The notes under the pieces are model-generated. The model had not been told where the DNA came from. It ran no database searches and was given only the letters and a program-made list of their open reading frames with translations. This document shows positions 54,377-64,000 of a stretch of DNA of 64,000 bases, in pieces. Every line of letters starts with the position of its first letter. Within the stretch, counting starts at the first letter, position 1. This DNA comes from Diphasiastrum complanatum (taxonomy: Eukaryota > Streptophyta > Lycopodiopsida > Lycopodiales > Lycopodiaceae), in contig CM055092.1 of the NCBI GenBank assembly GCA_029204225.1, positions 47,806,287 to 47,870,286 of the forward strand, in the 5' to 3' direction. The position numbers were made by a program, and so were the translations under genes.

Positions 54377-56307
54377 TGGGAGCACAAAATACATGTATAG
54401 ATGCCCAACTTGGGCTTTCATTTATTGAATGAAAGAGTGTATACACAGATTTTTACTAAAGTTTATTTGAAACTATTGTTCTCCCACAATGGTGATTGTT
54501 GTAGGTAGATCTTTGCAGCATGTTATCAGCTCATGTCTTTTTCGCATCTGTGACATGGCAAATATTAGTGAATGTGCAATTGTAAATGATGACATTTTCT
54601 ATTATTTTGTTCTATTTTGAAATGGCAATAAATATAAAGTACTTACGAGTCTTCCGTTGATGATAAATCTGAAATATGTTGGTAGATTGGTTTGTAATAG
54701 CATAAGCTCTGTTCTGATAAAATCAAGCTTCCAATGCTCTTTCACCCCAACCATAGTCAAATATTCCTCATTGTAGATAATGCTTATCTCCATTCGGTTT
54801 GTGTGACCATTTAGCTCAAAGTCTTGATCCAGTGGTAGCCATGTACCTTCAATTTTCTTGTATCTTTGGTAGCTAAATGTGAGACTGAGCATTTGCTTTT
54901 CGATATAATAACGAAAGATCATTGAGGACTTTTTAATCCTGCATTCTATGTCATTATTTGTTTTACTATCCCAACCTTGATCCATGAGATCTGACAAAGT
55001 CTCATATGATAAATCCTTGCAAACAAAAAAAAGTTGGAACACTAGCAAGTCTCGAGAAAAAATCAACAAATATATGTAATGAGATAAACCAACTTAGGTG
55101 AACAATTTTTTAGCCTGTGCTTATCTTCATAGCATTTCTAATATCAATGAGTAGCTTGCATCTCAAGGATTAAAAAACAATGCTGTCAGGAGTAAGCCAC
55201 TCATCACTTTGAAAACTAGACAATGGAATTGCTTCGAGCTTGCCAAAACCCTTTTTTCATTTGTGGCGTATATAAAGATTCATAAGAATAGATACCACAA
55301 TCTGCAAGTTCCTTTGGACTTCTTCCTCTGTATTGTAGCTTTCCAACATCAAAGTGAATCACGTCTAATATTCCTGCAAGTGATTGTGTGGGCTCCCATT
55401 CACTTATGCATGATGGATATAAATCTGAAAGGAAAAAACAATATTGAAGCATTTAAATCATAATCTGAAGAGCATCAATAAAGAAATTCACCTATGATTG
55501 CTGTAGAGTGCATATGTTTTGATATCCTTACAATTACATTTTTGATGATCATGAGGATTGATATCATGTACTTTGATTTCTGAATGCATATATACATGTT
55601 GCACTAAGACTTCTCATATCGATTGACCTCCCGAGGTAGTCTTAAACTCCAAAATTTTTGCTTTCCAATAAGATTTGTGAGTCATTTTTGCTCTTTTCTT
55701 TTGTCGAAAATTGCCCTTTGATGATGGATGCAACAATACCCATGAGTTCTTCGTATATTTTGTTGGCTTCCAGTTATCAGCTTCATCTTTCTCATTGTAA
55801 AGAATCACAAACTTGATTGTAGATTTGGATCTCCTTGCCATTGCTATTTTCAAAGCCTGGGCGCCAAAAATCTCTCTGATATGATACTTAATTTCAATTT
55901 TTCGTATCACATTTAATCTAATGTGAATGCCAACATAGTCACAGTTATTGCGTATACCATATTTTATGTAACTACACATACTGTATTTCTATAACTGTAA
56001 CTAGTATAGTTAGAAAAATTCATTATACTAACCAGCATAGCCAAGTAAATTTAACTTGGGGTATCGACATCGGGCAGATTAGCACGTGTCGGGCAGGAAG
56101 AAGAAACCAATGGGATACGTCCATGCTGCTCGGACACAAATTTCAAAGTTTTCTATATTGCATTTTTATTTTTTAGTTAATTTGAACTGCGTTACGTAGA
56201 TTTCAAATCTGTGCATTTTGATTGGGCCTGGTGACGGTCGAAACTAAAGAAAAAAAATAAAAGTATCTTTACAAGGGGTCTTTTTGATATTGAGAACTCC
56301 TCTAATG
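54377..56307 (-). repeat. internal inverted arm, right, with terminal repeat
   Basis: 1,931 bases, reverse complement of 47364-49303. Its outer end at 56307 is also the right end of the whole 10.1-kb element. Confidence 0.92.
54473..55841 (-). pseudogene. three-exon gene of unknown function (right-arm copy)
   Basis: Same gene as 47830-49207. Exons on the minus strand: 55841-55492, 55424-54647 and 54547-54473, with GT-AG borders. Exon 1 starts MARRSKSTIKFVILYNEKDE and is better preserved than the left copy up to a TGA near 55616. Exon 2 keeps the Trp (SCISEWEPTQSL) that is a stop in the left copy but has a frameshift near 55250. The two copies thus carry different lesions and decayed independently after duplication. 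Confidence 0.6.
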
Positions 56308-56584
56308 CAAGTTGTATAGAAAATTGCAGCTTATATATAGGAAGGAATCAACTAGTCTCTCTGAACAATGGCTCCAAAAATGTCAAAGGGTCTGATAGTG
56401 TTTTCAAACACACTAATGGTTATGAATAATGCTTGAATATGATCTTCTAATTGGTAGGATAGACAATTCTGCAAGAGTTTTTGGTGTACAAAGTGAAATA
56501 GAGAAAGTGTGCTTATGAGCCAGAGATTAGCATCCGACGAACCGATCTCTTAATTAGTAGGTTACAAACATTCAAGAATCTCTG
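56308..56584 (-). repeat. detached outer end of inverted repeat arm 2
   Basis: CAAGTTGTATAGAAAATTGC onward is the reverse complement of 28892-29168. Together with 43224-46211 it reconstitutes the arm interrupted by the 10.1-kb element. Confidence 0.9.
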
Positions 56585-57804
56585 GTAGTGCTTGAAAATA
56601 AATGATATGGCTAAGGCGGTACCCTAGCCACCTACTTAAAAAACACAAAGTCTTGCTACGAATTCCCAACTAGCAAGAAGACTAATCTAAATCCTACTTA
56701 ACACCCACAGGGTAATATAATAAGATTGTGGCTAATACTAAGCATAGAACAAATAGAACGCATGCCACAATACAAACCAATGAGAAGGAGGCAAGAGGAG
56801 GCCCGAGCACCTTTCCTCAAGCTATGCACCTTCCTAAAGGGAACACACGTGAAATAGAGAAACATAATATAGCTTAATCTCAAAAGTGTTGTGTACATGA
56901 GAAATACCTCTCCTCTTATTGCAAGGAGGGCCTTCCATAAGCATCCACTAACTTATGGGATTAGTTTAAAACTAGCCATTCTAAAGCCCCTAAAAACATC
57001 TAACTTAGAACTTAGAACTTTAAAAGTTTCTAACGTGGGACTTAAAAAAACTTAACATAACTTAGAATCTTTCTAAGCTTAAGTTTCTTAAGTCTAAGTT
57101 CTAATCCTAAGTTTAAGTTATTTTATTATTTTAAGCTTCTACCCATGGACTTACATAACACATGCCATAGTAGAAGTTTATTGGCCAATACTCATACATG
57201 GGCTTACAAAACACATGCCACGGAGTTTTATTTCTTTTTTTTATATTTTCACTATGTTTGCACAGTTGCTAACAGTAGTAGAAACTTTGTATTCTGAATT
57301 TCTCCAATTCAATACGATTAGCAGGATTTGGGCTTTAAATACAATGTGTCTTTGGATTAGAAATAAAAGACAATTGATGAGAAGAGTTTTAAAGAATCCT
57401 AGGAATCCCTCAAAGCTTGGATGGTGTTTCAAACGAGATTGGAGGAAGGTGAAAGGAGAGTTGTTGCAAGGAGTCATCTCAAGGTTCAAGTGTGCCAAGG
57501 ATTGAGGAGGAGAGTCCTTCTCAAGTTATGATTCCAAGAAGAATATCAAGAGACATGGTTGAGCTCATAAGGCTCACATTTTAAGGGAAAGAGGAGCACA
57601 TTTCAAGTGGTATACATCTCATGCTTGCTTCTCTTATGTCATTCGGTGATTCAATTTGCTTTAGTGAGACTTTTGCAACTCAAAGTTGGAGTAAAGCAGT
57701 ACTAGTTGAGTATGATGTCTCTCTTGAGAACATAGTTGCTATTCTTAATGATTTGAAATTGATTTTAGATCAATTAGAGAGCAAATGGTTATTTCATCAA
57801 ATGT
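56585..57804. other. no gene recognised
   Basis: Contains AT-rich runs of CTTAGAACTTAAAA-type words (about 56990-57130). A 96-codon open frame at 57215-57505 and scattered pieces after it may be internal sequence of the LTR element that ends at 58391, but no domain is visible. Confidence 0.4.
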
Positions 57805-58353
57805 ATGCTCTTGAGCAAGAGTGATTTGTTCACTCATAGTGTGAAAATTTGTCTTTTTTCATGTATTGAGGCAAATTGTAAACTCTTTATGAGAGTAAGT
57901 GAATCGTCCTCTAAGGACACTTATCTCCATAATGAAGTATTTAGCCTCATTAGATCTGAGATTAGCATGGAAATCAACCATGAGGATATGATGCAAACTC
58001 TTGGTTATTATAGCATGCATAGTCTTGCCAATGTTGATGAGCCTAATTCTCGAGATCTTGGTAACATGATGTTGGATCTTTGTGATCCTCATGAGTCAAG
58101 AAGGACTCTTTATTTTCTCATGGAATTGCAGCTATTTTTAAGGAGGAGGAGCTTTTGGATTAACCATATGTTTCAAAGATGGAACAAATCAATGGAAAAA
58201 GTGATCAAGTGGTGCAAAGCTCCCAAGTTCATCAAAGAAGTCAACATCAAGGAGGCACTATCAGGGTATGGTGATCTCGGATCTTCATCAAGCTCATTGG
58301 CTGACCTTCACACCTATGAACCTGCAATGATCAGCCTTAAGTGTTGTAAATAG
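57805..58353 (+). CDS. unassigned ORF before an LTR (182 codons)
   Basis: Open to a stop at 58353: KLFMRVSESSSKDTYLHNEV, RSEISMEINHEDMMQTLGYY, LRRRSFWINHMFQRWNKSME and KVIKWCKAPKFIKEVNIKEA. No similarity to copia or gypsy proteins that I can see. Thirty-eight bases downstream is a polypurine tract and an LTR start, so it sits where copia RNase H usually ends. It may be captured sequence or a decayed internal region of a non-autonomous LTR element. Confidence 0.3.
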   Translation: MLLSKSDLFTHSVKICLFSCIEANCKLFMRVSESSSKDTYLHNEVFSLIRSEISMEINHEDMMQTLGYYSMHSLANVDEPNSRDLGNMMLDLCDPHESRRTLYFLMELQLFLRRRSFWINHMFQRWNKSMEKVIKWCKAPKFIKEVNIKEALSGYGDLGSSSSSLADLHTYEPAMISLKCCK

Positions 58354-58380
58354 ATGTACCATAGATGTATCAAGTTAGTT

Positions 58381-58391
58381 TTGAGGAGGAG
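58381..58391 (+). promoter_or_regulatory. polypurine tract
   Basis: TTGAGGAGGAG immediately before TGTTAAAATTGG, the same arrangement as 18409-18421 and 25555-25569. Confidence 0.7.
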
Positions 58392-58920
58392 TGTTAAAAT
58401 TGGCAAAAGTAACTTGGTTAAGTCTTGTACCTATCATCATTAGACATGTGTGGAGCATGTTCCCACATGTGAAATCTATGCCTAAGTCATTTAGATAGAT
58501 CATATAGGTTGTACATATCATTTAATTTGGAAACTAGTGGCTAAATTGGCCAAAAACTAGTTTAGTAGTATTATGCCACTTGGCACCATTCTAGTGGTAC
58601 AAAATGCATATGACATGGGTAGGAGTGGTCTCCCACGTGTGAAATATCATATAGAACATTCAGATCCATTGTATATAGTTTTCATACAAGTCAAAAGTAA
58701 AATCTCCTAGATTGTAGGACCCATCTCCTGATTTGTAGGAATCTAGAAGGTCGCCACCAATGATGATGTGGCAAATTAATGGAATCTAGGAATTAGGACT
58801 ATACGCTGATACTAAGTTGGATGGTTATCAAAATAGTTATAACAAAGTTGGAAGGTCATAGTTATTATATCATCCACTCCTTTTTGTTCTATATATTATG
58901 TCACTCAGTTCCTTACAATT
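58392..58920 (+). repeat. copia-type LTR
   Basis: Starts TGTTAAAATTGG, with ACATGTGTGGAGC, TTCCCACATGTGAAA and TCCCACGTGTGAAATA like the LTR at 18422 (GTGTGGAGCCTGTTCCCACG). The right end is unclear; gypsy integrase sequence begins by 58945. Confidence 0.6.
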
Positions 58921-58944
58921 GGCCGACTAAAAGGACTAAATCAA

Positions 58945-59999
58945 GTGGCCAAAAGAATTTTTTTAATAAAAGTGGCACCCTTTCAACTTATTGCTGGACA
59001 ATTATATAAAAGGGGTGTTGACAGTATTATATCCCGATGCGGTTACGAATATGAGATACGACCTATCATATCTCAAGCACATGAAGGCATTGGTGGCGGT
59101 CACTTCTCTGCAGAAGCGACTGCTAAGATCATCCTCCAAGTGGGCTTATGGTGGCCATCACTGTTTAAGAATACATTTGCTATTATTAAAACATGTAATG
59201 TTTGCCAACGATCCAAAAAGACTGCGAAAGACGACTTCACACCGCTTAGCTCCATTATAGAAGGCGAATCTTTCTATAAGTGAGGTATAGACTTTGTTGG
59301 GCCCATCAGCCCAACAACAAAAAAATACTCAAGCCCATTATATCCTTATCGCCATCGATTATGCTATGAAATGGGTTGAGGCTAGAGCTACAAGGGATGC
59401 CAATGTGAAGACCATCGCGCATTTTCTATATGAAAACATCATTACACGTTTTACACCATTACCTTGTTGTACATCGCAAAAGTACTCCGTACTACCCCCA
59501 ATGTAATGGCCAAGCAGAATCCACTAACAAGACTATCTGCAAGATTAAGGATAGTTGAGACAAGTAGATCAGATTGGGAAACCAAGTTGTTCTTAGCTAT
59601 CTGAGTATATCGTACAACTCCCAAGAAGGTCACTGGATGGGTTACACCCTTCCATCTCGTCTACGGTCAAGAGGCACTAATGCATTAGCTCAATTGTGCG
59701 AGACTCGACTCATCTCGTATCATGCACAATTAGTTAACAAACGTCGACAAAAAGCTTGGCATAATCGTCACCTGCGCAATGAAGACTTACACTTAGGTGA
59801 TCAGGCGCTTCTTTACACTTCTAAGAAGCACCTTGAAAAATTAAAATTCAGAAGCAAAGGACCATATGTCATCAATAAAATCTTTCCAAATGGAGTTGTC
59901 CAGTTAGAAACACTTGACGGAGTACCCCTTGACACTGTCGTCAACGGCGGTCATCTCAGACGGTACTACAAAGAGTTGTTTTTTGTTGACCCTATCTAA
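58945..59999 (+). pseudogene. gypsy integrase
   Basis: Zinc finger HEGIGGGH ... CNVCQRSKK, then GIDFVGPISP after a stop at 59281, IAIDYAMKWVEARATRDANV (first Asp), and STPYYPQCNGQAESTNKT (Glu, in another frame near 59490). The segment holding the second Asp is deleted near 59450. The C-terminal part is a clean frame to 59999: NKRRQKAWHNRHLRNEDLHL, FRSKGPYVINKIFPNGVVQL and VNGGHLRRYY. No adjacent RT; compare 3131-5983 as a possible relative. Confidence 0.88.
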
Positions 60000-60519
60000 A
60001 TCCATCACTCTTCCTCTTGTATATATTTTTGTTATGGAATTTATTTCACTATTTTTTTATATTTCTTGTCTGCCTATGTTTTTTATCACTGTATTCTGTT
60101 TCTCATCACATTCTTTCACTTGCTAACCTTGTCACCAAAAATGTTACAGGTCAACATATTATAGTCTAGTTTTCATGGATAGATTTTACAACTTTTGTAG
60201 GTCCATTTCTCCTTCTACAAATATGAGACATCATTTTTTCACTTATAGCACAAATCTAGTACTTGAGACCACATGTCTACCATAGAACTTCCCCCTTGTT
60301 CAACACTGTCATTTTTTTCAAGAAGTTCTTCAACATAGTCAATTTACCTGAGCATCCACCTCAGATCTCGATCTAGTCCTCTGTCTGGTTGGCATCTCGA
60401 CTGAGTCCTCTGGTTGGCATCTGGATCGAACCCTCTAAGTAAGATCTCGACCGAGGAGCCGAGCCTTGACACTCCAATAAGACTTTGACTCAATCTCAAC
60501 CGAGCCGAGTCATTCCACT
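60000..60519. other. no gene recognised
   Basis: Between gypsy integrase and gypsy gag. A run of CTCGACTGAGTCCTCTGG-like phrases at 60360-60520 resembles the repeat at 15342-15420. Possibly LTR remains. Confidence 0.4.
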
Positions 60520-61610
60520 CCATACTAAGTATGGGTGTCTTTATTACTAAATTCCTAGGAGAATTTCAAGTACCAAAATCTAGAGGCCATCTGATCTATG
60601 CTCTTACGGGTTGTAGACAGGAAGAGTGGGAGACAGTGTCTCAGTACAATTGGAGGACTAAGGAATTGGTGAGACAATTTGGAGCCAATGCCCCTCCTAA
60701 AGACTGGAATCTGTCACTTTACTTAAAAGGATTAAAGTATGCTATTTAAGTAGATGTGAGGAAATCAGCTCCAAAAACTATTGAAGAAGCAATCACTAGG
60801 GTGCTAGAAATTGAAAACTCTATGATATCGACCCAAGAGGTGGTGGCATTAGCCAATGCCTCTAGGTCCTGTTCATGGGGTGGACAACAACCAGGCCCTG
60901 GAAGGATGAATGGTTATCTTCAATTTGTACCTTATGCTGCTGCAACCCAAGCAACTATATCACATTCTCCTTTTGTTAGAAATGTAGAGTTGCCTCAGCC
61001 GTCTATTAGCAATCAAAGAATTGAAGTCCAAAACGCAAGTGTAGGTAAGGCTATTGTTGCAGTACCTGACCAAAATGTGATGGGAGGATATGAATCATCT
61101 TCGTCAAATCCTTACGATATAAAGTCTCTAGCCCTTGACGTTAATTTCCTTAAGAGGCAACAAAATTTGATCGGTGAGAGACGACCGGATAGACCAAAAG
61201 AGTTACCTTGCCGAATTTGTAAGGGTGGTCATCTAATAAGAGATTGCCCCAACGTTAAATGTACTATCTGTGGGAAGAAAGGCCATACTAATGACCGTTG
61301 CTACATGAAAGTTAAAGCTTCAAATGAACAAGCCAATCAACCTGGCCCTGGAAACCATAGAGTTGCTGGACCTTAGAAGGACTCTACTGAACCAATTCAA
61401 ATTCTCCAGTGTGGCGACTCCGATGAGGGATGACCTATGTCCCTAGTTGATGTTGTATCTGAAGAGGCGCAGCCTGAATGTTTAGTGATGACTAGAGTGC
61501 AAAAGGCAGCTACTCTGAATAAAGGAAAGCATGTTCCCGATGATAGATTACCAATTGTAGTTGATGAGCCCGTGATAGAGAACCAAGTTGTGAAAGATGT
61601 TATTAATGAT
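60520..61610 (+). pseudogene. gypsy Gag (family A, second copy) and start of pol
   Basis: MGVFITKFLGEFQVPKSRGH, CRQEEWETVSQYNWRTKELV, a stop at 60747, RVLEIENSMISTQEVVALAN, and zinc boxes CRICKGGHLIRDC and CTICGKKGHTNDRC, ending at 61376. Then QPECLVMTRVQKAATLNKGK in another frame. Almost the same as the minus-strand Gag at 12090-13519 but lacking its first third. After about 61610 the sequence jumps to RT. Confidence 0.88.
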
Positions 61611-61666
61611 TGACAAGCATACAACTGTGATTTTGGATCAACCAAGCAATCTCTTGACCAAACCAA

Positions 61667-62640
61667 ATGTGTCCACCCAGGTTCGGACTTTGTAAAGCCA
61701 CGGGCACGTACCAGAGGTTTATGAATGAATCCTTTGGAAACCTAGTGTTTGAGCACATTAAGGTGTTTATGGATGACATCTGTATAGCAACCAACAATAT
61801 TGAGGATTACATTAGAGTACTCAAGGAATGTTTTGAAGTGTGCAGAGAAAAGTCTGTAGCACTAAATCCTAGGAAATGTCTTTTTGTGGTTCCATACAGT
61901 ATTCTCCTTGGACATGTTATAAGCAAGGACGAGATAACTATCGATCCAGCTAAAGTCCAGGGTGTTAGAGAGACATCTGCCCCCATTAATGTAAAAGGTG
62001 TTAGATACTTTTTAGGGAGTGTAGGGTATAATAGGAGATTCTTAAAAGATTATAGCAAGATCACTTTGCCTTTAGTAGAGCTCCTTGCAAAAGATAATCC
62101 CTTCTTGTGGACTGAGGAGTGTCAGTATGTGTTTGACCATCTGAAAGATGCCTTGACGAAAGAACCAATTCTCAGACTGCCCAAATGGGACAAATAGTTC
62201 TATCTTACTGTTGTTGCTGGACCTTTGGCCCTAAATTGTGCCTTGTTCCAGATTGAGGAACTAAAAATGTTACACCCCATAGCCTTTGCTGGTGTCAAGT
62301 TGAAGAGTGCCGAAACTAGATATAGTTATGGAGAAAGAGTGTGCCTAGTAGTACATTTTGCTTTGTCTAAGTTCAGATACTATCTTATCCATCAGAAAGT
62401 AGTCATTTATGCTCCTACCACTGCTATTAAACTCATGTTGAACAAACTTCAACCGCCAGATAGACTTGTCAAGTGTCTTGTTGTTCTAGAAGAATTCGAT
62501 TATGAGTTGAGAAACAAATCGCCCAAAGCCAAAAATTTGGTGGATTGTCTATGTGATTATAGCCTGGTAGAGGAAGATGACCTTGAGATATAAAGTCAAG
62601 AGAAGAAAGTAGATGACCTGAGGAATTCTCAACCTCACAT
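61667..62640 (+). pseudogene. gypsy RT and RNase H (family A, second copy)
   Basis: GTYQRFMNESFGNLVFEHIK, VFMDDICIATNN (motif C), LGHVISKDEITI, VRYFLGSVGYNRRFLKDYSK, TEECQYVFDHLKDALTKEPI, a stop at 62195, then RNase H parts MALNCALFQIEE, SAETRYSYGERVCLVVHF and LVDCLCDYSLVEE. The N-terminal half of RT with motif A is deleted. Closely matches 19520-20440 and fills in two stops present there (Arg at 19681 and Gln at 19793 positions). Confidence 0.9.
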
Positions 62641-62867
62641 TGATGTATTTGTTGAAGAACATGGGTCATTGCAAGAAGTCCCATTTGAACCAATGGACGA
62701 AGGGAATCGTGAAATGTTTAAAGTGGATGTCAAGACAGTACCACAATGGTATCAAGCTTTAGCCTATTACCTGACCACCTTAGAATTGCCTAAAGGGACT
62801 ATCAAAAGCCAAGAAAAAGAAGCCTAAAGTTCAGGCTTTGAAATTCAAAGTTATAAACAGTAGGTTG

Positions 62868-63660
62868 TGTTGAAATTGAAAAATAATCCATTTTGACTTT
62901 AGGCTTGCTACAAATCTTGTACTATGCAAGAATGTTGTTTTCATAAATGTAAATGCCAAATTTGGCCTAGATATAACATGAGCTATAAAGATTTGACATA
63001 TCTAGGTTGGTGAATACAACTTGCATATAGATTGTAGACTTAGAAATAGCAAAAATATGCTTGTAGAAACTCGTGGCATTTCACATGCATTAATTGTAAG
63101 TGATCCATAGTGACATGCAAAGCATGCACAAAGTGAAATGGACACATGCATGATGATTTGTACAATTCTAGTTAGAACTAGGACACATGGTAAAAGTAGG
63201 TAGAGATACATGCATGAGATGTGACAAATGTCACATAGACTCTAGTTTTCACTTTAGATGTCATTGAAAGGTGAATGGATGTAGTTCTACCTCGAGCTAC
63301 CTCAAACTCCATAAATATGTGTAGCTATTCTCATATTTTTTATGAAGAACCAAAGCTTTGTAGCTATCTCATGCCATTCTAGATCTACACCATTTTTGCT
63401 TGATATATCTCTCTCTCTTTCTCTCTCTAACTCATGTTGAGGCTAAAGCTCATACACTAATTTCTTGTACTTTTGCTCATTTATGATTCATTTCTATCAT
63501 TCTCTAATTCTTAGCATGCTAGATTGTGGTTAAGCCATAACTTCTGTACTAGATCCTGCTATTCAATCTAGAATCAGATTATTGTGCTAATCATAAAGCT
63601 TAATAAGATCTACCATGTTTGTGGATCATCCCACATGTGTGAATTCTAGAAATTTTGTCA
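62868..63660 (+). repeat. copia element B LTR, third copy
   Basis: 793 bases, TGTTGAAATTG to TTTTGTCA. It starts after the gypsy sequence TAGGTTG, the same nucleotide position at which the LTR at 20702 enters the other gypsy copy (TAGATTG). Confidence 0.93.
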
Positions 63661-63673
63661 TGGTATCAGAGCC
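63661..63673 (+). promoter_or_regulatory. primer-binding site, initiator tRNA-Met type
   Basis: TGGTATCAGAGCC directly after the LTR. Only about 40 bases of leader follow before the sequence jumps to the middle of gag. Confidence 0.88.
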
Positions 63674-63702
63674 AATTGGGCTTTGCATGCTAACATCTTT
63701 GA

Positions 63703-64000
63703 CATGGTGGAAGTGACAAAGCCCTCTTTGTCAAGGACAAGCATAAAGGAAGGAGTAAGAACCAGTTTTCTCAAGCATCCAACAAAGACAAGCCAAGGAT
63801 CGAGACAAAGATAGTGAAGAGGATGATTCATCTCATCCTTCTACTTCAAAGACCAAGAAGAAGAAAGTTAAGTGTTTCTTCTGTGTCAAGAAGGGGCACT
63901 ATTCCTCTAATTGCTTTAAGAAGAAAAACCAACTCAAGCAAGCAAATCTCTCCAAAGAGATTGAAGAAGATTTTGTTCCAAGTGATGGGAAGCATCACTC
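63703..64000 (+). pseudogene. copia Gag fragment (element B, second copy)
   Basis: HGGSDKALFVKDKHKGRSKN, a two-base frame change near 63790, then the knuckle region CFFCVKKGHYSSNC (Gly changed to Val compared with element B) and the Lys-rich tail, running off the window. The 1.3 kb between leader and this point in element B is deleted. Confidence 0.87.

Larger units (their letters stand above)
46212..56307. mobile_element. 10.1-kb DNA-transposon-like element with matching inverted ends
   Basis: Starts TATTAGAGGAGTTCT at 46212 and ends with the reverse complement (CATTAGAGGAGTTCT read inwards from 56307). The flanks GGTATT and CAAGTTG are contiguous in arm 1 of the inverted repeat (about 29168), which shows the unoccupied site. 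Inside: a coiled-coil gene, two inverted 1.93-kb arms each with a three-exon gene, a plus-strand spliced gene, a minus-strand spliced transposase-like gene and a 25S rRNA fragment. Two more copies of the terminal sequence lie inside at 47364 and 53716, so nested or rearranged copies are likely. Target duplication not resolvable. Confidence 0.75.

Noticed and set aside
54217-54432. 71-codon ORF after the rRNA fragment
   Set aside because: Starts within rRNA antisense sequence and runs into the inverted arm; no coding support.
1-64000. tRNA genes
   Set aside because: Only tRNA-complementary primer-binding sites of LTR elements were seen; no cloverleaf with A and B boxes was recognised by eye, though a dedicated scan was not possible.

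Overview
This is AT-rich nuclear DNA of a seed plant with a large, repeat-swollen genome. Gymnosperm-like is my inference: there are very many old, broken LTR retrotransposons, one host gene in 64 kb, and plant-type introns, LTRs, rRNA and microsatellites. Nothing bacterial or organellar was seen. The only clearly intact host gene is an intronless plastid-type phospholipase A1 / DAD1-like lipase (37030-38760, +).

Layout. 0-2.6 kb: Ty1/copia relic. 3.1-6.0 kb: Ty3/gypsy PR-RT-RNase H relic. 6.7-7.2 kb: decayed unknown gene (-). 7.7-9.0 kb: giant CA/TA microsatellite. 10.8-15 kb: gypsy element on the minus strand (LTR, PBS, gag, PR, RT start), cut by a copia LTR. 15.4-19.2 kb: copia pol and 3' LTR. 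19.2-27.9 kb: gypsy element (RT-RNase H, then integrase and a second RNase H) interrupted by a copia element with two full LTRs. 28.9-32.0 and 43.2-46.2 kb: arms of a ~3.1-kb inverted repeat; the 11-kb spacer holds the lipase gene and copia scraps. 46.2-56.3 kb: a ~10.1-kb element with matching inverted ends, several intron-containing genes, 1.9-kb internal inverted arms and a captured 25S rRNA fragment. 56.3-56.6 kb: the displaced tail of the inverted-repeat arm. 57.2-60 kb: an LTR element with unrecognised content, then a gypsy integrase. 60.5-64 kb: a second copy of the gypsy/copia nest seen at 19-23 kb.

How it fits together. Most coding sequence belongs to selfish DNA and is broken. Layering can be read from interruptions: a gypsy LTR carrying a trapped RT/RNase H fragment occurs three times; one copy took up a 243-bp inverted-repeat element and then the 10.1-kb element. 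The unfilled version of the 10.1-kb insertion site survives in the other arm, at about 29168. That element is the best candidate for something undescribed. It carries a transposase-like spliced gene on the minus strand, a spliced gene on the plus strand behind a dense CACGTG cluster, two copies of a three-exon unknown gene in its arms, and a coiled-coil gene. All recognisable genes in it are now damaged.
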